Below the pieces are notes generated by a model, which was not told the DNA's origin, did not search any database, and worked only from the letters and a program-made list of their open reading frames with translations. From a virus, in IMG/VR virus record IMGVR_UViG_3300025098_003706, positions 1 to 20,376 of that record: a DNA stretch of 20,376 nt, one strand, 5' to 3'. The translations under genes and the position numbers were made by a program. This document shows, piece after piece, positions 14,228 through 20,376 of the stretch. Positions within the stretch are counted from its first letter, which is position 1. Each line of letters starts with the position of its first letter.

Positions 14228-16515
14228 ACTTTTGTTTTTACTTCAGGATTAATGTTAGCTTGTTGTGTTGTTTGCTCTGGTTGCTGTGCTTGAACTCCTT
14301 CCGCGGCAGCCGAAGCGATTTGTTTTTGCCCTCCAGCAAGACCCTGTACAACTTGTGCTAGTTCTTGCAGGCTTTTTAAAACTTGCGGGAATTGCTGCTT
14401 CATTTGCTGGAAGAACTGTTCATCTTGGATAGTCTTTTGTTGCTCTGCGCTATCGTCGTACTCATCAGTCTCTAACTTTAAGTCATGAGCACCACTTAAG
14501 CGGAATATCTCATTAAACATCTCAAATATACGCTCCTTGCCAAGACCTTGTGCTACCCCTTCCAACTGAAGGATGCTCTGCAAGAGATTTCCGAGAACTT
14601 GTGCTGACTGAGTATCTCGAGCTCTTTCGGCTCCGTCCCGAGATGTGAACATGTACTCATGTATTAAATTCTCAGGAGTTCCTATAATATTTCTACTAGC
14701 AGGACCCGGTTCGTCTGTTTGCGATATAAATCCTGCATCCTCAATAGACTTCTTAGTGTACCGACTCTTAATCGGAACAATAAAATCAGATTCGCTGCAA
14801 CTTACCAAGTGGTCATATATCATCTTCTTGGCTGCAGCCCTCATGTCATCAATACCCTCAGATATAAAACTATATACAGAGTTTGTAGAGTTTGCTATCT
14901 CAGCTACTTCTGTTGCGGAGATTTCCCGTGGAGCGGCCTGACCTAACTCTTGCGGAGAAAGAATCAGTAACCGTTCCACGAGATTTAGCAACTGGAGGAT
15001 TGCTTGCATCGACTGATTAATACCAGCGGAAAGTTCTTTTTGTGCATCAACAATTGTTATAAAGTCTTTATTGTTGATTCCAAGGTCTGCTGCTTTCTGA
15101 CCTGAGTAAAATAATGCTTTCGGTTTAGCGTAAAAGCTTTCTTCAGATAATGCGTCCTTGATGTATTCTTTCACCTCATCATCAAGGGCATCCTGGTCAA
15201 TACAGAATATCTTCATCATGCTTATCTTCATGTCATGAAGCATCTTCGATATAATGTTATTTAATTGGTCTTGGAATGGCATGATTTCGTGAGCTACTGA
15301 AATATTAGCCAACCTGTCATCATTCTCATTTAATCCGCCATATATAGCAGGTAGTGAAGGAAGAAACTCTGCAAATAATACTGTTTCGTCACTCGCAACC
15401 ACAAATTTAATCCATACATCATGAGGGTATTCACCTAAGCCATCTCGCAAAGGATTAACCTTCATGAACATATTCGTCACGAACATACCCTTGTCTTCGT
15501 CCTCGCCGCTGTAAATTCCTACATTTGCAGTACGCTCATTCTGCCAAGCAAAAGTATCCTTATCACTTTTAGGGAAATTCATTACCTCATTAGAGAAGTA
15601 ATAGTTAAAGAAATCTGCGTGCGTATCGTACAAGGTAGTTAAGCTATTAGTATAGCTGACCTCGTCGATGTTCCAGCTATCCGCACTATCCTTGAGGTCT
15701 CCGTATCTTACTATATCCCAATATCCGAGCCATTCGGGACCTTGGTCATTATTAATTCCATGAAGCGGCTTTGATGTATCCCAAAGCATTCTTGTAGGGT
15801 GTGGTGTGAAGAACTCTATTCCTTCTTTCTCGATATAACTCTTAAGGTCATCCTCTCCGGTCATCTCATTTTTCTCATGTCGCCACTGGACCTTTCGAGT
15901 CCAACCTTCTGCAGGAAATGCGACCGAGTGACCATACATGAACATCTGCCTTATAATTTGCTCCCACTGATGACGGTATCCAAATTGGTCAGTCATCATC
16001 TCCACCCTTTGGGAAAGAACATCAGCCCGTAACTTGTCTTCTATATTTGTACTTCTTGGCTCGTACTTAAAATAAGGAAACAAATTGGAGAACCTACTAA
16101 CTTGAGCTGCTACTCTTCTTGTTACATATGAGCGAATAAGATTAACACTTACTTCATATAGCCTAAGTGCATCTATCTTCTTTAAGTTGCCCTCCTCGTC
16201 GTAATCACAAAATTGGTCACTTACCCCCATATTATCAAGTCTGTCGCCACATTGCTCTATGGAAATCTTTCCTTGGGCATACTGTAATAACGGAATGGTT
16301 GCCTTATTTATGGGCAGTGAGTCCCAAGCTACATCCACGGACATATATAGTTTAGAGTTCCTAGCACCAAACTGAATGCCCTCAAGTATCCTAGATTGTA
16401 TCTTGTCTTGAAATTTCTCCCTAGTCTCCGCGTCCTTGCCTTTTTTGGCAGTGAAGATTTCTCTTAGTCTAGCCTGCGTGCATCCGTGCTGTTCAAGTAT
16501 CTTCTTGCTTACCAT
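14224..16515 (-). CDS. Portal (head-tail connector) protein
   Basis: 763 aa, in the size range of large P22-like portals. The N-terminal about 250 residues are helical with a WEQIIRQMFMYGHSVAFPAEGW segment, like the portal pattern in which a helix leads into a 'YG-g' strand. The stem/crown part includes VAHEIMPFQDQLNNIISKML, DAQKELSAGINQSMQAILQL and AAPREISATEVAEIANSTNS; the last resembles the 'ATE' helix common in portals. The C-terminal about 110 residues are Gln/Ala-rich and helical (LKSLQELAQVVQGLAGGQ), suggesting a barrel. It follows TerL by two small genes and precedes the scaffold gene. The start is an ATG with no obvious Shine-Dalgarno sequence, 23 bases inside the end of the HTH gene. 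Confidence 0.85.
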   Translation of the reverse strand: MVSKKILEQHGCTQARLREIFTAKKGKDAETREKFQDKIQSRILEGIQFGARNSKLYMSVDVAWDSLPINKATIPLLQYAQGKISIEQCGDRLDNMGVSDQFCDYDEEGNLKKIDALRLYEVSVNLIRSYVTRRVAAQVSRFSNLFPYFKYEPRSTNIEDKLRADVLSQRVEMMTDQFGYRHQWEQIIRQMFMYGHSVAFPAEGWTRKVQWRHEKNEMTGEDDLKSYIEKEGIEFFTPHPTRMLWDTSKPLHGINNDQGPEWLGYWDIVRYGDLKDSADSWNIDEVSYTNSLTTLYDTHADFFNYYFSNEVMNFPKSDKDTFAWQNERTANVGIYSGEDEDKGMFVTNMFMKVNPLRDGLGEYPHDVWIKFVVASDETVLFAEFLPSLPAIYGGLNENDDRLANISVAHEIMPFQDQLNNIISKMLHDMKISMMKIFCIDQDALDDEVKEYIKDALSEESFYAKPKALFYSGQKAADLGINNKDFITIVDAQKELSAGINQSMQAILQLLNLVERLLILSPQELGQAAPREISATEVAEIANSTNSVYSFISEGIDDMRAAAKKMIYDHLVSCSESDFIVPIKSRYTKKSIEDAGFISQTDEPGPASRNIIGTPENLIHEYMFTSRDGAERARDTQSAQVLGNLLQSILQLEGVAQGLGKERIFEMFNEIFRLSGAHDLKLETDEYDDSAEQQKTIQDEQFFQQMKQQFPQVLKSLQELAQVVQGLAGGQKQIASAAAEGVQAQQPEQTTQQANINPEVKTKV

Positions 16516-16885
16516 TGAAATCGAAAAGGTTTGTTATTGTATCCTTTGTATAAGGACTTAGGTATTGATTTTCTATTATCGTTAAAAGTATACATATAGG
16601 ACCCGAAAGCTTCTTTGTTGCACGAACATGCTCCTTCCACCACCCATGAGGAACTCCAATTAGACTTCCCAGCTCCCCAATGGTAATTCGTAAAAACCCG
16701 CACAGTCTTTCTACTCTCTCTTCAGTCCAACGCTCTTTAATTCCAATCTTAGCATAATGTGCGTCGATTATTAAAGATGCTGCTGTATTTGTTCTTTGGT
16801 AATTATACCTCAGGTCCTTCGGACGAATCATCCTCGGAGTCGGACTCGTAATCTTCTTCGTCTTCGTCTTCGTCTTCTTCGTCAT
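16493..16885 (-). CDS. HTH protein with lysine-rich N-terminus, encoded between TerL and portal
   Basis: 130 aa. The first 11 residues are a Lys/Thr run (MTKKTKTKTKK). Residues about 52-93 contain an XRE-like helix-turn-helix (RWTEERVERLCGFL, TIGELGSLIGVPHGWWKEHV). The start at 16885 is supported by AAGGA eight bases upstream. That start lies 83 bases inside the preceding gene, so the basic N-terminus here is encoded by the same (GAAGAC)n DNA that encodes the acidic tail in the other frame. A later ATG at 16831 is possible but has poorer spacing. It could be a late-gene regulator or a second packaging-specificity factor. DNA binding is a reasonable inference; the target is unknown. Confidence 0.78.
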   Translation of the reverse strand: MTKKTKTKTKKITSPTPRMIRPKDLRYNYQRTNTAASLIIDAHYAKIGIKERWTEERVERLCGFLRITIGELGSLIGVPHGWWKEHVRATKKLSGPICILLTIIENQYLSPYTKDTITNLFDFNGKQEDT

Positions 16886-17066
16886 CTTCGGATTCCTTAA
16901 GGCTTATATTGTAAACCTCATCAAGAGGTGCAGATAATCTATTCTCGGATAACTCACCCACTTTAAAGCAAGCTTCCACTTTAATTAAATCCCCAGGGGA
17001 AATGCCATCAAAGTCCTCCAATAGTTCCGGATTATTCTTTAGGTCGATGTTTAAAATACTTTCCAT
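16803..17066 (-). CDS. Small acidic protein with Asp/Glu-rich tail (hypothetical)
   Basis: 87 aa from the ATG at 17066. An in-frame TTG at 17102 would place the start inside the TerL stop and promoter, so the ATG is preferred. The N-terminal half looks like a small beta domain (ISPGDLIKVEACFKVGEL, LSAPLDEVYNISL). The last about 30 residues are almost entirely Asp, Glu and Ser (SEDDEEDEDEDEE onward), DNA-mimic-like in charge. It is the first gene behind a strong promoter-like element, directly after TerL. It overlaps the following HTH gene by 83 bases. It might be an early head-assembly helper, a DNA-mimic or a partner of the basic HTH protein. None of this is shown. Confidence 0.75.
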   Translation of the reverse strand: MESILNIDLKNNPELLEDFDGISPGDLIKVEACFKVGELSENRLSAPLDEVYNISLKESEDDEEDEDEDEEDYESDSEDDSSEGPEV

Positions 17067-17102
17067 GTTATTGATTTTAATTAGTAACAAACAAAAAATC
17101 AA
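17067..17102 (-). promoter_or_regulatory. Sigma70-like promoter with 22-base GTTA...TAAC element (copy b)
   Basis: On the minus strand a -35 box TTGATT (17097-17102) is followed by a 17-base spacer and the -10 box TAAAAT (17074-17079). The 22-base element spans 17067-17088 and ends exactly at the ATG (17066). The -35 contains the TGA stop of TerL (17099-17101). The predicted transcript start falls on or next to the A of the ATG, predicting a leaderless mRNA for the head operon. Confidence 0.7.
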
Positions 17103-18628
17103 GTACCAATATCCATTATTTCTGCTGTTGCTGGGGTTCTGTGTTGTGAGGTTGTCGCGTCATGATAAAGTAGTACATAACTCATAGCATCGAACGCATG
17201 GACATAAACACTCCGCCTTGGCTTGTATGCTAGGTTGGGGTCGTATGTCTTTCCTTGTTTCTCTGATATTAAATTCTTAAACATCTTCTTTATGTCTGTG
17301 CATTGAGCAGATACCATCAAGGCATCAGTTTGTAGCTTAGCTATAGTTATCCTAACCCTAGACTCCACACTTCCACTAAACTTTGGACACGCACGCATTC
17401 GTATTGGGTCCATATCAAATGTATCTGCTTTATCTCTTGAAATCTGCTCAATGTCCTTAACATCGTAACTTCCCGTTTTAGCACGAAATTGATTAAAAGC
17501 AGAGTTATCTGAGATATGAATATACTTAAACTTATAGTCTAGCTTACGATTCCAATATGCCATCTTCCTCATGACCAAGGGAACTAATGTAGTATATGGA
17601 AGCTTTTTGTTTATTGTAACCAACTCATCAAATACTATCCAAGGAGAGTTTGGTGCTCCTATTACATTCTGCATGAATATAACTGCGTTGTTTACAGAAC
17701 CAGGGTCCCAACCGCATATAATCGGATATTTTGTAGATGGCACTAGTCCTTTCTTTGCATCTCCTTTTAAATGGAGGGCATCACTAAAGTATGGAGTAAA
17801 TATTGCATTTCCCGCAGGGCGGTCAACCCACTCCCCTCTCACCATTCGAGCTTCTTCTATGGGGTCGGTTTTAACCGCTTCCATAATTCGGTCATAATAC
17901 CCGTCAGGCAAGTTCTCAAGGTTCTCCTCTATCTTTACATGATATACGGAATAATCTTCGTTCCACTTACCGTCTTCGTCATATGGTTCTTCAAAAAATC
18001 TTTTATATACCCAATGCTCAGGACCATCAGGATTGCAGGCTGCAAGATATTGTTGCGGCCCATGAATACCCTGCCTACGACCTAACTGCTGAACAACTGC
18101 ATTAAAGTAATCATCAGTATCCAAGTTGGTAAGCTCGTCCACAAATACCAAGCTCGGCTCAAAACCTTTAATTCTGTCCTTAATAAAAGAACCGTAAGGA
18201 ACAGATATAAGTACCACTCGAGAATATCCGCCAAAGCGATTCTTAATATCCATGTATAAATTTTTCTGTGTATCCTGCCTCTCGTCAGTATGCTCTAGGT
18301 CAATTCCATCTACCCACTCGGGCAATATCTCGACTTGCAACTTGTGCCACACCCCACCCATTGTTGCCTGTGAACGAACACCAACAATTATGAGAGCGAG
18401 AGCATTAAAATTTTCATAACAGTGTCGAACCAGTTTATGACCTCCAAGTGAGTAAGTCTTTCCGGAACCCCGCTCACCATATGCGAGTATATAATTTGAG
18501 CCATCATCAAATATCTTCCTTTGAGTAAGAGAGAGACTAGGTAACCATGGTTCTGCATTTTTGACTTCCTCCTCTGCTTCATCATCCTCGAATTGCTCAA
18601 TAAGAGCTTTGCTATTTATCTTCTTCAA
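17099..18628 (-). CDS. terL: Terminase large subunit (DNA-packaging ATPase/nuclease)
   Basis: 509 aa. It has an N-terminal ATPase with Walker A GERGSGKT (51-58), Walker B LVFVDE (160-165) and coupling motif AACNP (196-200). The C-terminal RNase H-like nuclease shows metal-binding Asp residues in GWDPG (D308), HISDNS (D374) and HAFDAMSYV (D480). It powers DNA translocation into the prohead through the portal and cuts concatemers. The start is a TTG at 18628, since no ATG or GTG is available before the ATPase core. AAGGAG lies 10 bases upstream, inside the TerS-like gene, which it overlaps by 17 bases. Full length; all key residues are present. Confidence 0.97.
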   Translation of the reverse strand: MKKINSKALIEQFEDDEAEEEVKNAEPWLPSLSLTQRKIFDDGSNYILAYGERGSGKTYSLGGHKLVRHCYENFNALALIIVGVRSQATMGGVWHKLQVEILPEWVDGIDLEHTDERQDTQKNLYMDIKNRFGGYSRVVLISVPYGSFIKDRIKGFEPSLVFVDELTNLDTDDYFNAVVQQLGRRQGIHGPQQYLAACNPDGPEHWVYKRFFEEPYDEDGKWNEDYSVYHVKIEENLENLPDGYYDRIMEAVKTDPIEEARMVRGEWVDRPAGNAIFTPYFSDALHLKGDAKKGLVPSTKYPIICGWDPGSVNNAVIFMQNVIGAPNSPWIVFDELVTINKKLPYTTLVPLVMRKMAYWNRKLDYKFKYIHISDNSAFNQFRAKTGSYDVKDIEQISRDKADTFDMDPIRMRACPKFSGSVESRVRITIAKLQTDALMVSAQCTDIKKMFKNLISEKQGKTYDPNLAYKPRRSVYVHAFDAMSYVLLYHDATTSQHRTPATAEIMDIGT

Positions 18629-19280
18629 TTTTCTTTAACTCCTTGAGTGGCATGAAGCCTGGTTTCTTTTTCTTCTTCTTCTCACTCTTCTCAGTAAGTT
18701 TAAGCATTGTCTCAAGCCCTTTAAGCATTCTGTCAAAAAACTTTCCTTGTTGCTCACACGCAGACAACATCAATCGAGTCTTTAATATTTGCTCTTCTGC
18801 GTCCATACCTCCCATTTCTAAGTCTTCTTTGAGTTTTTCAGTCACCTCAAATAATGTCATATTTTGGCGGATATTAACTTTCTGAGTAACCCTTAATGCT
18901 TCTGCCATTAACATTCCTACGGAGTCGTCAAACTCTTTAAAAATCTGAAGCTTCTCTACATTATTAGGATTTGTCAGCAAAGACTCTAAGTCCTTATTAA
19001 ACACATCCCTTGAGTTCTCCTCTAAAGCCTTAACTAATTCTTTATCTTCCGGGATAGTCGGAGGCATTGGTTTTCGAACCATCAACTCTTTCTCATCGGG
19101 CAATGGGTCATCGACTCCATTCTTTACCCAAATTGCACGAAGTTGTGGTTCTTTATATACCCTCTCCCTTACGCTCTTAGCAGTACATCCAAAATGCTCT
19201 GCTACTTTTCCATAATCCCCGTCAAAGTCTTTTAAAGCACGGGCAAGAGAATCAAATTTAATTTTAGGTGTTCGCGGCAC
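18612..19280 (-). CDS. Terminase small subunit-like DNA-binding protein
   Basis: 222 aa. An N-terminal helix-turn-helix lies at about residues 18-42 (FDGDYGKVAEHFGCTAKSVR), resembling the HTH of phage small terminases that recognise pac sites. A central helical region (about 85-205: VKALEENSRDVFNKDLESLL, FDDSVGMLMAEALRVTQKV, TRLMLSACEQQGKFFDRMLK) would form the oligomerisation core. The C-terminus is a lysine-rich stretch (KSEKKKKKKPGF). The start is GTG at 19280, overlapping the upstream stop by 17 bases; the next Met lies after the HTH. Immediate linkage to TerL supports the role. No weaker alternative is apparent. Confidence 0.82.
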   Translation of the reverse strand: MPRTPKIKFDSLARALKDFDGDYGKVAEHFGCTAKSVRERVYKEPQLRAIWVKNGVDDPLPDEKELMVRKPMPPTIPEDKELVKALEENSRDVFNKDLESLLTNPNNVEKLQIFKEFDDSVGMLMAEALRVTQKVNIRQNMTLFEVTEKLKEDLEMGGMDAEEQILKTRLMLSACEQQGKFFDRMLKGLETMLKLTEKSEKKKKKKPGFMPLKELKKIEEDK

Positions 19281-19644
19281 TTAGAATAGCTATTAGAGGT
19301 TTGAAAGTAGTCGCCCAATACGGACTCACCTTTAAGTAAGTGTATGAGGGACTAGTTCTATTGTATGCCATTGCCCTATTTCTGTCATAACAGTTAAATG
19401 GGTCGAACCCACATCCTATGCAGAAACGCTCGGCATCCCCAATAGGTATAGTGTCCCATAGGGTCTGCTTACTAATATGCCTAACCTTATCCAAGGATAG
19501 ACCTGCTCTGATTGCTATTTCTTCGTCGCTTACCGCTCGTACATGCTTAGTCGCTACTGCTTTCTTCGCTAGTAGCCTTACCAGTACTGGAGGGAATTTC
19601 TCTAAAATTCTCCACGGGTTCCTTTTGCCATCGTTCAATTTCAT
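19264..19644 (-). CDS. Small HTH protein upstream of terminase (hypothetical)
   Basis: 126 aa from the ATG at 19644 (MKLNDGKRN). The frame is open up to 19695, with another ATG at 19665. Residues about 38-62 form a helix-turn-helix (SDEEIAIRAGLSLDKVRHIS) followed by WDTIPIGDAERF and a Cys cluster CIGCGFDPFNC (75-85), perhaps a metal-binding turn. The start lies about 98 bases inside the preceding gene, because no later ATG, GTG or TTG start precedes the HTH. It precedes the TerS-like gene with a 17-base overlap. It may be a regulator or a packaging accessory. Function unknown; the HTH call is moderately sure. Confidence 0.7.
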   Translation of the reverse strand: MKLNDGKRNPWRILEKFPPVLVRLLAKKAVATKHVRAVSDEEIAIRAGLSLDKVRHISKQTLWDTIPIGDAERFCIGCGFDPFNCYDRNRAMAYNRTSPSYTYLKVSPYWATTFKPLIAILSAANT

Positions 19645-19813
19645 TTCGGACTTTCTGCATATCATTCCACTTCGGCTTTGCGTGCCCAAGTGCAATTCGT
19701 TTTTTATCTCCTGCTCTGTGTCCGCAGATTAACCAATTGTCGAAGTACTCCTCCAGTACCGGCCGCAAGCGTTCGTACAAATCGTGTGCTTCTACTTCAT
19801 CTCTTGTTGCCAT
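19547..19813 (-). CDS. Small hypothetical protein, first gene of the packaging unit
   Basis: 88 aa, not recognised. It is highly charged and mostly helical: EAHDLYERLRPVLEEYFDNW, then ICGHRAGDKKRIALGHAK, then a helix (WNDMQKVRNEIERWQKE) and a Ser/Glu-rich tail. The ATG at 19813 has AGGA seven bases upstream, one of the clearer ribosome sites in the window. A poor promoter-like pair (TTGATT 19843-19848, TAGGAT 19820-19825) is also there but overlaps the Shine-Dalgarno sequence. Its last about 98 bases are shared with the next gene in another frame. Position suggests a packaging or host-interaction accessory, without proof. Confidence 0.72.
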   Translation of the reverse strand: MATRDEVEAHDLYERLRPVLEEYFDNWLICGHRAGDKKRIALGHAKPKWNDMQKVRNEIERWQKEPVENFREIPSSTGKATSEESSSD

Positions 19814-19988
19814 TTCAAAATCCTAAAAACCAAAATACTTAAAATCAATTAATACTTATGCAGAATTTAAAGTTATTCAGAATGCCGTATGTCTGACACG
19901 TGTATGACAAATGCCTCGCGTACGCGCGCGTGTCATACGTATTCCTAAAGGAATACTAATATATATGTGCATGTCAGACATGAATGTC
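19814..19988. repeat. Nested inverted repeats between integrase and packaging genes (attP or regulatory candidate)
   Basis: This gene-free 175 bases contains ATGTCTGACA at 19889-19898 with its exact reverse complement at 19972-19981; GTATGACA at 19902-19909 with its reverse complement at 19931-19938; the palindrome CGCGTACGCG at 19917-19926; and GTATTCCT / AGGAATAC arms at 19939-19946 and 19949-19956. TGACA occurs twice, 11 bases apart (19894, 19905), and inverted as TGTCA twice (19931, 19972). The GC-rich centre stands out in AT-rich surroundings. Repeated short arms beside an integrase fit an attachment site, but an origin, a bidirectional terminator or an operator cluster is also possible. 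Confidence 0.55.
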
Positions 19989-20376
19989 TTACACACACTT
20001 GATTGTGAAATATCTTTTTGCATCAGCAGGTGAGATTCTTTCGTTTTTGTAATAGGTCTTAAATGTCGAATAATCCATGTGACCCATTGTGTGCATAGTC
20101 CACTCTAGTCCATAAACCCAATACGCATATGAACCAAAACTATGTCTAGCACCATCAGCAGGATATTTAAATCCTAACTTCTTAGCAGTACGTCTACGAT
20201 TTAGCCTCATTGCATTCCATGAACTCATAACCTTTCCTGTTTTCCGTTTTGGTATCCATGTCCATAGGTTTTTAGGTAATTCCGTGATTAGTCGCTTTGG
20301 TGTTTTAGATGCAGGGATGTCTATGCTTACTCCATGCTTGATGTGAGAATAATCTAACTTCTCCATTTCACCTTGT
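19989..20376 (-). CDS. int: Tyrosine recombinase / integrase, C-terminal catalytic part (5' end outside window)
   Basis: Open to the window edge; codons before the internal ATG at 20366 (Q-G-E) fit the 'R-x-G-E' box, so the first catalytic Arg should lie just outside. Counting from that ATG, visible active-site elements are: the beta-hairpin Lys in PASKTPKR (about 19-26), box II DGARHSFGSY (about 71-80, catalytic Arg present), the GH of TMGHMDYS (about 93-100), and the nucleophile Tyr in TFKTYYKN (about 101-108). Box II has Asp where many integrases have His (H-x-x-R). The ending (ISPADAKRYFTI) resembles integrases of Verrucomicrobiota-type bacteria. It probably mediates phage integration. 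Confidence 0.88.
   Translation of the reverse strand, partial: QGEMEKLDYSHIKHGVSIDIPASKTPKRLITELPKNLWTWIPKRKTGKVMSSWNAMRLNRRRTAKKLGFKYPADGARHSFGSYAYWVYGLEWTMHTMGHMDYSTFKTYYKNERISPADAKRYFTIKCV

Noticed and set aside
13815-14252. 145-aa plus-strand ORF opposite the scaffold gene
   Set aside because: It is a Ser-rich shadow of the Glu-rich scaffold codons (GAA/GAG read backwards as TTC/CTC), with no domain and no ribosome site.
19839-19858. Fifth copy of the 22-base element upstream of the 88-aa gene
   Set aside because: Only the core TACTTAAAATCAAT matches, and it is in the opposite orientation with neither GTTA nor TAAC arm, so it may be chance in AT-rich DNA.

Overview
The window is a nearly gapless structural-gene block of a tailed dsDNA phage or prophage. 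Every well-supported gene is on the minus strand, so the biological order runs from base 20376 down to base 1. TerL, a large portal, a scaffold and a large capsid protein, followed by adaptor-like and nozzle-like tail genes with no tape-measure or tail-tube gene, suggest a podovirus-type (short-tailed) virion. The right end carries the C-terminal part of a tyrosine recombinase, so the element is probably temperate or sits next to an integration module. The recombinase C-terminus (RHSF-SY core, GH, YY, then an ADA-RYF-I ending) reminds me of integrases from Verrucomicrobiota and related phyla. That host hint is an inference only.

Layout in transcription order: (1) partial integrase, 20376-19989. 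(2) A 175-base spacer full of nested inverted repeats, 19814-19988, a possible attachment or regulatory region. (3) A packaging module: a small 88-aa protein, a helix-turn-helix (HTH) protein, a TerS-like HTH protein (GTG start) and TerL (TTG start). (4) A head module: a very acidic small protein, a basic-N-terminal HTH protein, portal, scaffold and major capsid protein. (5) A run of small and adhesin-like genes behind the capsid gene: a 129-aa protein, a one-TM coiled-coil protein, an Ig-like domain protein, a beta-rich fibre protein, a ConA-like lectin protein and a 69-aa partner. (6) A probable holin, with a lipoprotein-like ORF embedded in its +1 frame. (7) A tail module: adaptor-like protein, an 852-aa repetitive fibre, an 834-aa nozzle-like protein, and small fibre-associated proteins, one with an Mtd_N-like domain. 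The next gene begins at base 15 and leaves the window.

Most genes overlap by ATGA, TAATG or TGATG junctions, or by up to about 100 bases, so they are probably translationally coupled. Only a few short gaps interrupt the block. Four of them (693-714, 7330-7351, 12723-12744, 17067-17088) carry the same 22-base AT-rich element, a GTTA...TAAC pseudo-dyad. Each has a sigma70-like -10 hexamer (TAAAAT, TATAAT, TTAAAT, TAAAAT) in exactly the same register, and the element lies against or close to a start codon with no Shine-Dalgarno sequence. Two also have a good -35 box at 17 bases, which in both cases contains the stop codon of the preceding gene. I read these as a phage promoter/operator family dividing the block into four transcription units (head, capsid plus adhesins, holin plus tail, distal small fibre genes). 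This is the most interesting and least expected signal in the window.

No tRNA, CRISPR array, insertion sequence or complete lysis cassette (no endolysin) was seen. No gene-free stretch exceeds 300 bases.
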